A stretch of DNA of 64,000 bases from a virus (IMGVR_UViG_3300042463_001805:1-64000), one strand, 5' to 3'; positions 42,030-50,969 are shown, numbered from the stretch's first letter. Numbers and translations are program-made. The notes: generated by a model not told the origin, from the letters alone.

Positions 42030-42278
42030 ATGGCAATTAAAAGAACGGATATTGATGGAACAAAAATTACTTGTGAGATAGACTCTAGTAATTTAAAAAC
42101 AACAACATATGATACTGAAACAAAGAAGTTAGTTGTTGAATTTAAAAATGGTTTCAAATATGAATATGATGAAGTTCCCCATAATATCTATGCACAATTT
42201 AGACTTTCAGAATCTCAGGGTAAATTCTTTAATACTCAAATATCAAAAACATTCAAATATAAAAAAATAGATAAATAA
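42030..42278 (+). CDS. KTSC-domain protein
   Basis: 82 aa. Residues 20-80 match the KTSC domain (PF13619): SSNLKTTTYDTETKKLVVEFKNG with FKYEYDEVPHNIYAQF and GKFFNTQI. KTSC domains are small folds found alone or fused to lysyl-tRNA synthetases and in phages; the function is not established. No TATTTAT box directly upstream. The nucleotidyltransferase-like gene follows after 22 nt with its own box. Confidence 0.8.
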   Translation: MAIKRTDIDGTKITCEIDSSNLKTTTYDTETKKLVVEFKNGFKYEYDEVPHNIYAQFRLSESQGKFFNTQISKTFKYKKIDK

Positions 42279-42289
42279 ATATTACGCCA

Positions 42290-42296
42290 TATTTAT
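42290..42296 (+). promoter_or_regulatory. TATTTAT box
   Basis: 4 nt before ATG 42301. Confidence 0.5.
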
Positions 42297-42300
42297 ATAC

Positions 42301-43053
42301 ATGGCAATTGATAAAAAAATAATCAAAAGTTTTTATTTACAGGATGAATTAAATCCCGAAGTTTGGGAAAGTTCAAAAAACACAACAAAACCTAAATTAG
42401 ATACCCAAATAAGGGATAGGTTGTTAAAGATCGCAAATTTATTTATTGATTTTTTAAACGTGGAGATTTTTGTTCACGATGTTTACTTATTAGGATCTTT
42501 AACTGGTTATAATTGGAGTGAGTTTTCTGATTTTGATTTACATATTATTTATGATTTCAATGACGCTGGTGAAAAAAAAGAAACATACGAAGAGCTATTC
42601 AGATTAAAAAAAACAGTTTTTAATTCTTCTCATGATATTAGAATAAAAGGTTATGAGGTTGAGTTATATGTACAGGACCTTAATGAAGAAAACGAAAGTA
42701 TGGGTGTATATTCTTTAATTTATGACAAGTGGTTAAAAACACCACAAAAAGAAGACTTTAAGGTCAATGAGAAAAAATTAAAAGAAAAGGCACAACAATG
42801 GATGGATATTATTGACGGTGTTTTAGAAAATGCTGAAGATGAAGATTTAGAAACCGCCACAAAACTAATTGATAAGTATAAAGAAAAAATTAGAAAATAC
42901 AGATCGTGTGGTTTAAAAAAAGAAGGTGAGTTTTCTTATGAAAATTTAGTTTTTAAATACCTAAGAAGAAGTGGATATATAGGTAAACTTAACGATTATA
43001 AAAATACTATGATAGATAAAAAATTATCTTTAGAACAAGAAAATTACGAGTAG
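42301..43053 (+). CDS. Nucleotidyltransferase-fold protein
   Basis: 250 aa. Residues about 61-83 contain LLGSLTGYNWSEFSDFDLHI, the GS...SDxDxH signature of polymerase-beta-type nucleotidyltransferases. A third acidic residue is in VELYVQD (about 120-126). The C-terminal half is helical (about 150-240). Proteins of this type occur near the head genes of T4-like phages; substrate unknown (protein, RNA or small molecule). TATTTAT box 4 nt upstream; TAG stop. Confidence 0.68.
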   Translation: MAIDKKIIKSFYLQDELNPEVWESSKNTTKPKLDTQIRDRLLKIANLFIDFLNVEIFVHDVYLLGSLTGYNWSEFSDFDLHIIYDFNDAGEKKETYEELFRLKKTVFNSSHDIRIKGYEVELYVQDLNEENESMGVYSLIYDKWLKTPQKEDFKVNEKKLKEKAQQWMDIIDGVLENAEDEDLETATKLIDKYKEKIRKYRSCGLKKEGEFSYENLVFKYLRRSGYIGKLNDYKNTMIDKKLSLEQENYE

Positions 43054-43077
43054 TTTGCAAAATACAAAAAAACAATA

Positions 43078-43084
43078 TATTTAT
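43078..43084 (+). promoter_or_regulatory. TATTTAT box
   Basis: 66 nt before ATG 43151, heading the terminase/portal operon; the longest leader seen. Confidence 0.45.
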
Positions 43085-43150
43085 ATAAAAAAATGTTTTA
43101 GGATTAAACACCCTAATACTTAATGTACTAAACAATTAAAACAAATTAAA

Positions 43151-44557
43151 ATGGCAGATTTAAGACCTTTAGGTAGTGAAAAATTACAAGGTATGGATAA
43201 AATTAGACGTATCATGGAAATTGCACGATATAATGAAGTACCTAAACAAGAGATTAATGAACTTTCTACCACAAATTATACTATAACTTTATCAGATGGT
43301 AAAACATATGGTATTGTAAAAGAAAAATTAGGTTATATAATTAAAAGCGGATTAAATGAATCTACTTTGGATTATACAGAATCTATGAAACATAGAAGAC
43401 ATTATAAATCTTATTCAGAAGCAATGAAAAGATTGAATATCATGGCCGGAGAAATTAATAGATCCACAGGTTATGAATATGGTATTCCTTTGATTGGTGA
43501 ACAAGCTGAAGGAAAAAAAAAATTCGTATTAAAACAAAATAAACCAAAAACCACTGACGCCCCACCAGCTGATATGGGAGCAGGAGCCCCACCAGCCGAT
43601 ATGGGAGCAGGAGCACCACCATCTGATATGGGAGCAGGATCGCCACCTATGGACGATATGGGAGCAGGATCGCCACCTATGGACGACATGGGTGCAGGAG
43701 CACCACCAGCTGATATGGGTGCAGGAGCACCACCAGCCGATATGGGTGCAGGAGCACCACCAACAGACGCAGGAGCACCACCTATGGACGACATGGGAGC
43801 AGGATCACCACCATCAGATGATATGGGCGGAGAAGGAATGGAACCACCAATGGACGATATGGGCGAACCTGAAGATGGTGAAGAACCATCAGGACCTTCA
43901 GGATTAAAATCAATTCAAAAACTAACAGGAAGGTTAAGTCAAAAAATTAGATCTTTTGATAAAGACAAAGGTATGGATTCTCAAGATATTAAATATGTTG
44001 TAAATTCCATATTATCTGCGATAAATTTAGAAAATTTAGATGAGGATGATAGAGATGATATTATGGCAAAATTTGACGAGGTTGATGAATATGATATGGG
44101 TGATGAAGAAATTGATATGGAGGGAAGTGACGATTTAGGAATGGAAGAACCTGATATGGGTGGTGAAATGGATATGGGTGGTGAAATGACACCTCCTGAT
44201 ATGGGGACATCGCCAGCACCTGAGAAAACAGAAGGTTATTCTCACATTATGGATTCATTATTTGCTGAATCTAAAGTAGAAAAAGTTTTATCTAAATATT
44301 TTGATATCAAACCTGAAGAAAAACCAATTCTTGAGGAAAAAAGAAAAAAGGATTTTTTAAAGGAAAAATTAAAAAGAATTGAAGTTAAAAAAGAATTTAT
44401 AAAACTTAGTGAAAGTCTTTCTCAATTAGAGTCAGCCAATGAATTTTATAAATCAAATAAAAATGCAAAATTTTTAGGTAAATCAAATAAAGAAAACTTA
44501 ATTTTTGTTGTTGAAAACAAACAATATAAAGTAACACCAAGAGGAATAATTATATGA
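43151..44557 (+). CDS. Pro/Gly/Asp repeat protein, probable head-core component
   Basis: 468 aa. N-terminal helical region with KIRRIMEIARYN and candidate cut sites EINE and LIGE118 before QAEG. Residues about 137-240 are a collagen-like low-complexity region of AGAPPADMG and AGSPPMDDMG units. Then an acidic helical part with MGGEMDMGGEM, and a basic C-terminal domain (about 360-468). Similar Pro/Gly-rich sequence ends the portal protein. It overlaps the next gene by 4 nt (ATGA) and begins the head operon, so an assembly role is likely. Confidence 0.55.
   Translation: MADLRPLGSEKLQGMDKIRRIMEIARYNEVPKQEINELSTTNYTITLSDGKTYGIVKEKLGYIIKSGLNESTLDYTESMKHRRHYKSYSEAMKRLNIMAGEINRSTGYEYGIPLIGEQAEGKKKFVLKQNKPKTTDAPPADMGAGAPPADMGAGAPPSDMGAGSPPMDDMGAGSPPMDDMGAGAPPADMGAGAPPADMGAGAPPTDAGAPPMDDMGAGSPPSDDMGGEGMEPPMDDMGEPEDGEEPSGPSGLKSIQKLTGRLSQKIRSFDKDKGMDSQDIKYVVNSILSAINLENLDEDDRDDIMAKFDEVDEYDMGDEEIDMEGSDDLGMEEPDMGGEMDMGGEMTPPDMGTSPAPEKTEGYSHIMDSLFAESKVEKVLSKYFDIKPEEKPILEEKRKKDFLKEKLKRIEVKKEFIKLSESLSQLESANEFYKSNKNAKFLGKSNKENLIFVVENKQYKVTPRGIII
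43560..43830 (+). repeat. Coding tandem repeat (AGAPPADMG units)
   Basis: About nine imperfect in-frame units of 24-30 nt in the head-core candidate gene. Confidence 0.75.
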
Positions 44558-44967
44558 TTTTAGTATATGTAAACGAATTAGGACCAAACTATAAAGGAGA
44601 TAATATATATGAATTTATATTTTCAGACTTGGATGATGTTTGGGGTGAAGATTGGGATGCCGAACCAGCATCAGGAAAACCGTTACCGCCTAATTTTGAT
44701 TACATAAAAAAAGTTGGGGTTTTAAAAAATTCAGAAATTGATTTAAACTTAATTCAAAACTCTGATTTTTTTGGTGTTTATGATGCAATTGACGGTGTCA
44801 TATCTTTAGCTTGGGAAAGATCAGATAGTGATGAAATTTTAATACACAAAAGAAAAAGATTAGTTTTTCAATACGGAGATACCGTAGAAACAGTAGAAAA
44901 TAAATTATACGAAAGAGACATCGTATTAAAATGGGAAAAAAACTTAGTTCAAGATGAAACATATTAA
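44554..44967 (+). CDS. Unknown small protein upstream of terminase
   Basis: 137 aa. Acidic, with WGEDWDAEPASGKPLPPNFDY and FFGVYDAIDGVISLAWER. Translationally coupled on both sides: ATGA overlap with the preceding gene and a 14-nt overlap with the next. No known domain; many T4-like phages have a similar-sized gene here. Confidence 0.55.
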   Translation: MILVYVNELGPNYKGDNIYEFIFSDLDDVWGEDWDAEPASGKPLPPNFDYIKKVGVLKNSEIDLNLIQNSDFFGVYDAIDGVISLAWERSDSDEILIHKRKRLVFQYGDTVETVENKLYERDIVLKWEKNLVQDETY

Positions 44968-45556
44968 TCCTAAAATAGCAATCCTTTTACATGAAGGATT
45001 TTCAATTTCAACTTTAGAAAAAATGTCTAACGACCAACTTAATTTACTTTATAGTAAAGTAGTAAAAGAACAAACAGTTCCCCCAAACAAAACAGAGACA
45101 GTAACTGCAACTAAAACAACCGTACCACAGGGTGGAAATGCGACAGTTGCAGCAGGTTCTAAAGTTGAGGTTCAGGGAAATAGCGCTATTATAACAACAA
45201 CCGAAACCGAATTAGGTGAAGAAGAAAAGGTTGGTAAAAATAAAGAGGTTAAAGAAAAGGCAATGTCAAAAAAACAACAACAATTTTTTGGTATTGTAAG
45301 AGGAATGCAAAAAGGAGATACACCAAAAAAAGGTAAAGCCGGAAAAGTGGCTAAAGATATTGATCCTGAAGATGCCGAAGATTTTGCTAAAACAAAACAT
45401 AAGGGATTACCGACAAGAAAAACAAACAAAAAATCAGATTCAAAAGAAGATGTTAAAAAATTAGAAGAAGGAATAATGAGATTGATTGAAAGTCATTTAC
45501 CTCCACACACAACAAAAGGTGAATTATTATACGCAATCAGAAGAAACAAAAGATAA
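44954..45556 (+). CDS. Lys-rich protein directly upstream of the large terminase
   Basis: 200 aa. N-terminal helix (EKMSNDQLNLLYSKVVKE39 before QTVP), a Thr/Val-rich linker, then MSKKQQQFFGIVRGMQKGD and DPEDAEDFAKTKHKGLP, short motifs I have seen in small proteins of T4-like phages, and a basic C terminus. Position immediately before the large terminase raises the possibility of a small terminase or DNA-binding role, but the usual small-terminase coiled-coil domain is not evident. The next gene starts 3 nt after its stop. Confidence 0.5.
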   Translation: MKHINPKIAILLHEGFSISTLEKMSNDQLNLLYSKVVKEQTVPPNKTETVTATKTTVPQGGNATVAAGSKVEVQGNSAIITTTETELGEEEKVGKNKEVKEKAMSKKQQQFFGIVRGMQKGDTPKKGKAGKVAKDIDPEDAEDFAKTKHKGLPTRKTNKKSDSKEDVKKLEEGIMRLIESHLPPHTTKGELLYAIRRNKR

Positions 45557-45559
45557 TGA

Positions 45560-47344
45560 ATGTCGTTAACAAAAGAACAAGCGTTATTAGAATATGCAAA
45601 ATGTGTAAATGATACTCCTTACGCATTAAAAACATATCTACAAACATACGACAATACACAATCCAAATACGTACCGTTAGAATTATTTAATGATCAAGTT
45701 ACCCTTGTAAAAGATTACGATACATGTGAAGAAAATATTGCATTAAAGTATCGTCAGGCGGGCGTGTCTACTGTGACTTCTGCATGGGCATCAAAAAGAT
45801 TAGTTTTCGCTCGTAAAGAAAAACCTGAAAAAATCCTTATAATTGCCAACAAAATGGATACTGCCGTGGAAATGGCAAATAAAGTTCGTGCGTTTGTTGA
45901 CCAATGGCCAAAATGGATGGGTGTTGGGTTTTCTTCTGAAAAAAACTCACAGAGACACTTTAAATTAACTAATGGTTGTGAGGTTAAGGCAGTTGCAACA
46001 TCAAAAGATGCCTTACGTGGTTATACACCAACAATATTGATATTTGATGAGGCCGCGTACATCAATGCGGACGAGGACTTTTGGTCTGCTTGTATGGCGT
46101 CCCTTTCAACAGGAGGTAAAGTAATTGTAATATCAACACCAAACGGATTTGATCCAATTTATTATTCTATTTACAGTCAGGCAGTTAAAGGAATGAATGA
46201 CTTTAGAATAACTGAAATGTATTGGTTTAGAGATCCAAGATACTCTAAAGATTTACGACTAATTAAATGTGATGATATTGTTCATTACATGTTAAATAGA
46301 GGTGATTATGTTGATACAGATATCACAATTGATTATGGTAATATAAAAGTTAGTGAAAGAAACTTTGAACAGATAAAACAAAAAATAGAAAACGAAGGGT
46401 ATAAGGCTTATAGTTCTTGGTTTGAGGCTATGGCCAAAAAATTAAAGTTTGATAAGAGAAAGATTTCACAAGAGTTGGAATGTAATTTTTTAGGTTCGGG
46501 GGATAATGTTATACCTGCTGAAACTATGAAAAAAATTAAAGAAAAACATATTAAAGAACCCGAAAATAAATTTATGGGTGGTGCTCTTTGGCAATGGAAA
46601 GAACCTATTGTCGGCCACAGATATATTATGGGGGTTGACGTTTCAAGAGGAGATAGTGAAGATTTTACAACATTTACAATTATTGATTTTGATGAAAGAG
46701 AACAGGTTTTAGAATATTTAGGAAAAGTCCCACCTGATGTTGTAGCAGAAATTGCATATAAATGGGCAACCATGTATAATGCGTTTATTGTTACTGATAT
46801 AACTGGAGGTATGGGTGTTGCAACATCAAGAAAATTACAGGAACTTGGGTATAAAAATTTATATGTGGATGGAGTTAATCCGGCTGATAAATGGAAATGG
46901 GATCCAAAATCACAAGATAAAATACCTGGAATTAATTTTAACTCAAAAAGAGTTCAAATAATCGCAGCTTTTGAGGAATCATTGAGACATGGTTTTGGTG
47001 TTAGATCACAAAGATTATTTAATGAGTTAAACACATTTGTTTATGTAAATGGAAGACCCGATCACCAAAAGGGACAACATGATGATTTAATCATGGCATT
47101 AGCTATGGCGATATATGTTGGGGAAAATTCTTTCGCCCAATTAGAAAAGGCAACCGAACACGCTAAAGCAATGTTGAATTCATGGTCCACAGAAAAAAAA
47201 GAATTTAGAGAATCCCACCAAAATTTTAATCCAGGCGTTCCTGTAAGTTACATGGATAGAATGAATATGGGTATGAGTAGAAGTTCCTTAACACAAAGTG
47301 ATTACCAAAACTATTTATGGTTATTCGGAGGAAAAAGAGTTTAA
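45560..47344 (+). CDS. Terminase large subunit (T4 gp17-like)
   Basis: 594 aa. ATPase domain: Walker-A-like YRQAGVST (R65-T71), Walker B TILIFDEAAYIN, motif III VISTPNG. Nuclease domain: GVDVSRGD, FIVTDITGGMG and HDDLIMALAMA supply the three acidic clusters of the RNase H-like headful nuclease. It packages DNA through the portal encoded just downstream. The position of the Walker A lysine (GKT in T4 gp17) is valine 69 here, unusual for an active packaging ATPase. Length is normal for gp17 (610 aa in T4). Confidence 0.93.
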   Translation: MSLTKEQALLEYAKCVNDTPYALKTYLQTYDNTQSKYVPLELFNDQVTLVKDYDTCEENIALKYRQAGVSTVTSAWASKRLVFARKEKPEKILIIANKMDTAVEMANKVRAFVDQWPKWMGVGFSSEKNSQRHFKLTNGCEVKAVATSKDALRGYTPTILIFDEAAYINADEDFWSACMASLSTGGKVIVISTPNGFDPIYYSIYSQAVKGMNDFRITEMYWFRDPRYSKDLRLIKCDDIVHYMLNRGDYVDTDITIDYGNIKVSERNFEQIKQKIENEGYKAYSSWFEAMAKKLKFDKRKISQELECNFLGSGDNVIPAETMKKIKEKHIKEPENKFMGGALWQWKEPIVGHRYIMGVDVSRGDSEDFTTFTIIDFDEREQVLEYLGKVPPDVVAEIAYKWATMYNAFIVTDITGGMGVATSRKLQELGYKNLYVDGVNPADKWKWDPKSQDKIPGINFNSKRVQIIAAFEESLRHGFGVRSQRLFNELNTFVYVNGRPDHQKGQHDDLIMALAMAIYVGENSFAQLEKATEHAKAMLNSWSTEKKEFRESHQNFNPGVPVSYMDRMNMGMSRSSLTQSDYQNYLWLFGGKRV

Positions 47345-47382
47345 TTTATAAATTCTAAAACTATTTTTAAAATAAAAAACAT

Positions 47383-49200
47383 ATGGCACAAGAAAAATAT
47401 ACAGTTTGGCAGAGGTTGGGTAAGGTTTTTGGACCTAACGCAACTTTAGATCAACAGGCACCAGTATTTAAATTTGATAAAAAAGAATTATTAAAAACTA
47501 CAGATAAAAAAGAATTTGAGATTGAAAAGTTACAAGCTCAACAATCATTATATATTGGGCAACAATGGCAAAAAGTTGAAAGTAACCTGTACCAACAAGC
47601 GGTCTATTACGAACCAACAAGAATGGCGTCGTACTATGATTACGAATCAATGGAATATACTCCTGAAATTTCAGCGGCTTTAGACATTTATGCGGAAGAA
47701 TCAACAACGCCAGATCAAGACGGATTAATATTAAAAGTTTATTCTGAATCAAAAAGAATAAAACAAGTTTTAACGGATCTTTTTACAAACAAATTGGATA
47801 TAAATACTAACTTACCTATGTGGACAAGAAATACATGTAAGTTTGGTGATAATTTTGTGTATCTAAAATTGGATCCCGAAAAAGGGATAGTTGGGTGTCA
47901 GCAATTACCAAATATTCAAATTGAAAGATTAGAAAAAGGTATGAGATTTCAACCAGACAAATATTCTCAAGAAATGGAGAACGATGCACTTAAATTTGTT
48001 TGGAAAGAAAAAAACATGGAATTTAACACTTGGGAAGTTGGTCATTTTAGAATTTTAGGTGACGATAGAAAACTTCCTTACGGTACATCTATGTTAGAAA
48101 AAGCAAGACGTATTTGGAAACAACTACTATTATGTGAAGACGCTATGTTAATTTATCGTGTATCAAGAGCACCCGAAAGAAGAGTATTTAAAGTGTTTGT
48201 TGGTAACATGGACGATAAAGATGTTGATGCATATGTACAAAAAGTGGCAAATAAATTCAAAAGAGATCAAATTGTAGATTCAAAAACAGGTAACGTTGAT
48301 ATGAGATACAATCAAATGGCGGTTGATCAAGACTTCTTTATCCCTGTACGTGACGCTTCGGCACCTGAACCCGTAACAACATTGGCGGGAGCATCAAACT
48401 TAGCTGAAATTGCAGATATTGAATATATTCAAAAGAAACTTGTTACTGCACTTAGAATACCAAAGGCTTATTTAGGTTTTGAAGAAGCTGTTGGTGATGG
48501 TAAAAACTTATCATTATTAGACATAAGATTTGCTAGAACAATTAATAGAATTCAAAAATCTATGATTGCAGAATTAAATAAAATAGCAATTATTCATTTA
48601 TTTTTATTAGGGTTTGAAGACGAATTAACGAACTTTACTTTATCATTGAATAATCCGTCTAAACAAGGAGAACTATTATCTTTAGAAATTTGGAAAGAAA
48701 AAATTACATTATATAAAGACGCAACTGCTGAGATTGCAAAATCATTAGCACCTGTTTCTGCTTCTTGGGCTAAAAAACACATATTAGGATTTTCCGATGA
48801 AGAAATTAGATTGGACATCCAACAACAAAGAGTTGAACGTGCGGTTTATGCTGAATTAGAAAAAACTGCAGAAGTTATCACTAAAACAGGTTTATTTGAT
48901 AATATTGATAAATTATACGGTAAAAAAGAAGGTGAAGCAGCTGGAGCAGCTGGAGGTGATGCCGCGGCAGGTGGAGCACCACCGGCAGGAGGAGACATGG
49001 GTGGAGGAGCACCTCCGCCACCACCACCATCAGGCGGTGCGGAAGGAGGAGGCGTCACTCCCGAAAGATTTGTAAGAAATGACTTAGATTTAATTTTGGA
49101 AGAGACGTTATTTAACGAATCAAATAATTTAGATTTATCAAAAGGTAGAAATTCTTTAGTGGAAATTGATCAAAAATTAAAAAATTTGATTGATAAGTAA
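47383..49200 (+). CDS. Portal protein (T4 gp20-like)
   Basis: 605 aa. Order and sequence match T4-type portals: ALDIYAEESTTPD, the IGxQ/REDM-like region around GTSMLEKARRIWKQL, the motif YRVSRAPERRVFKVFVGN, MRYNQMAVDQDFFIPVR, and IPKAYLGFEEA, then helical wing and crown. The C-terminal region (about 520-565) is a Gly/Ala/Pro-rich extension (GGAPPAGGDMGGG) followed by RNDLDLILEETLF, which is unusual. It forms the dodecameric DNA-entry ring on which the prohead is built. Confidence 0.93.
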   Translation: MAQEKYTVWQRLGKVFGPNATLDQQAPVFKFDKKELLKTTDKKEFEIEKLQAQQSLYIGQQWQKVESNLYQQAVYYEPTRMASYYDYESMEYTPEISAALDIYAEESTTPDQDGLILKVYSESKRIKQVLTDLFTNKLDINTNLPMWTRNTCKFGDNFVYLKLDPEKGIVGCQQLPNIQIERLEKGMRFQPDKYSQEMENDALKFVWKEKNMEFNTWEVGHFRILGDDRKLPYGTSMLEKARRIWKQLLLCEDAMLIYRVSRAPERRVFKVFVGNMDDKDVDAYVQKVANKFKRDQIVDSKTGNVDMRYNQMAVDQDFFIPVRDASAPEPVTTLAGASNLAEIADIEYIQKKLVTALRIPKAYLGFEEAVGDGKNLSLLDIRFARTINRIQKSMIAELNKIAIIHLFLLGFEDELTNFTLSLNNPSKQGELLSLEIWKEKITLYKDATAEIAKSLAPVSASWAKKHILGFSDEEIRLDIQQQRVERAVYAELEKTAEVITKTGLFDNIDKLYGKKEGEAAGAAGGDAAAGGAPPAGGDMGGGAPPPPPPSGGAEGGGVTPERFVRNDLDLILEETLFNESNNLDLSKGRNSLVEIDQKLKNLIDK

Positions 49201-49207
49201 TATTTAT
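49201..49207 (+). promoter_or_regulatory. TATTTAT box
   Basis: Directly after the portal stop, 13 nt before ATG 49221. Confidence 0.5.
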
Positions 49208-49220
49208 ATTAAAAAATAAT

Positions 49221-49952
49221 ATGAATACATTCGGTAACATTAAAACAAATATAGAAAATACAGCTATAGGGATTGCAAAAAAACCAAGTTTTAAAAAATT
49301 CATAAAAGAATTTAATACTATAGTTTTAGAGAATAAAGATCTGGCAGAACTATATTTTATATATGACGATCTATCATCTAACAAAGGTTTAGACATTGAT
49401 TTAGCAAATGATTATATTAACGAATCAATTGAGTATTCTCAAATTTTAATTGAAAATCAAACTTCAGATATTAGAAGATTAAATAATTGGATTACTTCTT
49501 GGAACAAAACAAATAAAAATAACTATTCTGATATAGATAATGTAATTTACACTAAAGGAATAAAAAATTTAGAATCAATATTAGAATCTAAAAAAAATAT
49601 CAAAAACTTATTAATAAAAGAACCAAGCAGAAAAGAAATTTCAGAAAATTATAATATGCCTATTTCTACTATGGTAAAAATCGCTAATGAGTCTTTGAAA
49701 AAAGAAATTTCAACATTACCAATATCTGAACAAAAAGAATTAGAAAGTATTGTTTCTTTAAGTTATGATGATTTAGTTGTGGAAATGAAAAATCTTAAAA
49801 ATGACGTGGTAAAAAAATTGAGGTCATCATTAAATGAATCAAAAGAAATTGATTTGAAGGAATCAATAAATAAAACAATCAATAAAGTAATGGATTCTAA
49901 AGTTAGCCATTATGATTATTATAAACTAAAAAAACTAAGTTTGGGACTATGA
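49221..49952 (+). CDS. Unknown helical protein in the head operon
   Basis: 243 aa, almost entirely helical and rich in Asn, Lys, Glu and Ile (ISTMVKIANESLKKEIS; KNDVVKKLRSSLNE). TATTTAT box 13 nt upstream. Its stop overlaps the next start (ATGA). Position after the portal is that of prohead-core or assembly-chaperone genes, but no homology is recognised. Confidence 0.55.
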   Translation: MNTFGNIKTNIENTAIGIAKKPSFKKFIKEFNTIVLENKDLAELYFIYDDLSSNKGLDIDLANDYINESIEYSQILIENQTSDIRRLNNWITSWNKTNKNNYSDIDNVIYTKGIKNLESILESKKNIKNLLIKEPSRKEISENYNMPISTMVKIANESLKKEISTLPISEQKELESIVSLSYDDLVVEMKNLKNDVVKKLRSSLNESKEIDLKESINKTINKVMDSKVSHYDYYKLKKLSLGL

Positions 49953-50221
49953 AAAAAATTTTTAGTGGGATTGGAAGATTGTTTACGGACAGCAAGGGAA
50001 ACCCTTCATCAAAAAGATTTATAGGAATCTTGTGTGGTGTTTCTCTTTGTATAACTTTATATGTTAATAGTTATACTCATGGTGACATTAAACCGTCAGA
50101 CACATTAGTGAATGCGGTTGCAATGTTAGCGTTCGGTTGTCTAGGTCTTACATCTACAGAAAAGATTTTTGGAAAAAAATCTGAAGAGAAAAAAGAGGAA
50201 GAAACTCAAGAAGTTGTTTGA
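49949..50221 (+). CDS. Small two-TM membrane protein, holin-like candidate
   Basis: 90 aa. N-terminal basic region with DSKGNPSSKRF, then two hydrophobic helices (about 27-43 and 53-70) and a charged Glu/Lys tail. This is the layout of many phage holins and of phage-encoded inner-membrane proteins. No lysin is adjacent, so the holin role is only a possibility. A + strand terminator follows at 50256, within the opposite-strand bS21 gene. Confidence 0.55.
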   Translation: MKKIFSGIGRLFTDSKGNPSSKRFIGILCGVSLCITLYVNSYTHGDIKPSDTLVNAVAMLAFGCLGLTSTEKIFGKKSEEKKEEETQEVV

Positions 50222-50394
50222 TTCTTCTGTTTGTATTGAGCCTTTTTAATTTGAGCCCTTCGTTTTACGGAGGGTTTTTTATATTCCTGCCTTTCTTGTA
50301 ATTTTTGTATTTGTTTTGTTTTATAAATTTTAAACTTATAAGTTTTTAATGCTTGTTCTAAAGAAGATGAATTTTTAACAGGTACTATAATCAT
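50206..50394 (-). CDS. rpsU: Phage-encoded ribosomal protein bS21
   Basis: 62 aa from ATG 50394. It starts MIIVPVKNSSSLEQALKTYK and continues with basic helices and KKPSVKRRAQIKKAQYKQK, the Bacteroidetes bS21 pattern; Bacteroidetes bS21 is of about the same length. A TATTTAT box at 50419-50413 lies between this ATG and the longer in-frame start at 50445, favouring the shorter form. bS21 binds near the anti-Shine-Dalgarno of 16S rRNA, and in Flavobacteriia it helps sequester it. A phage copy could exchange into host 30S subunits and favour phage mRNAs. Confidence 0.88.
   Translation of the reverse strand: MIIVPVKNSSSLEQALKTYKFKIYKTKQIQKLQERQEYKKPSVKRRAQIKKAQYKQKNQTTS
50256..50280 (+). terminator. 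Terminator embedded in the bS21 coding region
   Basis: CCCTTCG-TTTTA-CGGAGGG followed by six T, on the + strand, 35 nt after the holin-like gene stop. The same bases encode KPSVKRR of bS21 on the minus strand. Confidence 0.65.
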
Positions 50395-50412
50395 ATTTTT
50401 TTGGTTTACACT

Positions 50413-50419
50413 ATAAATA
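50413..50419 (-). promoter_or_regulatory. TATTTAT box of the bS21 gene
   Basis: 18 nt before ATG 50394; it decides the bS21 start because the alternative ATG at 50445 is upstream of the box. Confidence 0.5.
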
Positions 50420-50499
50420 GTAACAAAAAAATTAAATTTTGACAAGAACTAAAAGTTTTACTATAATTGTTAAAACAATAAACTTTCAAGATATGAAAA

Positions 50500-50949
50500 A
50501 TGAAAAAAGGAAAAACATCAAAACTCAATATTTTTGGTGATGCAAAATGTCAGTATGGTACGGTAGATTCAAAAAATTTAAAATCAATTTATATAATATT
50601 ACAAACTTGGATTGAACCAAACGATGACTACGAAAATTGGTCAAAATTAACAGGAGATTTAAAAAGAAATATTTTACATACACTTTTAGAAGTGATTGAT
50701 AGAACAATATTTGAAAAAAAATTTATTGTGGACTTAGATTTAAGAACTAGTGGGATACAAAAAAATAAAAAAAGTTTCCTCAATTTAGAAATAACATTAT
50801 TCGTTCATAAAGAAAATTTAGATTTCAAATCAATATTATTAAAAAATAAAATAAAAAATATTTTAACTTCTGTTTATAAAGACGACCTAAAAAATTCAAA
50901 GTATTTTACATTAAGTATGACTAAAACGAAACAAACTGTAAGTATATAA
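50500..50949 (+). CDS. Unknown protein between bS21 and prohead protease
   Basis: 149 aa, Lys-rich alpha/beta protein (SIYIILQTWIEPNDDYENW; VDLDLRTSGIQ; LNLEITLFVH). It sits where T4 has the small prohead-core genes 67 and 68, but the sequence is not obviously similar. No leader motif. It ends 20 nt before the protease start. Confidence 0.5.
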   Translation: MKKGKTSKLNIFGDAKCQYGTVDSKNLKSIYIILQTWIEPNDDYENWSKLTGDLKRNILHTLLEVIDRTIFEKKFIVDLDLRTSGIQKNKKSFLNLEITLFVHKENLDFKSILLKNKIKNILTSVYKDDLKNSKYFTLSMTKTKQTVSI

Positions 50950-50956
50950 TATTTAT
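50950..50956 (+). promoter_or_regulatory. TATTTAT box
   Basis: 13 nt before the protease ATG at 50970. Confidence 0.5.
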
Positions 50957-50969
50957 CATAAAAAAGATT

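Noticed and set aside
43471-43830. Direct repeats resembling a CRISPR or minisatellite array, and minus-strand frames over them
   Set aside because: Units are multiples of three, in frame with the + strand gene and of imperfect length; no constant spacers.
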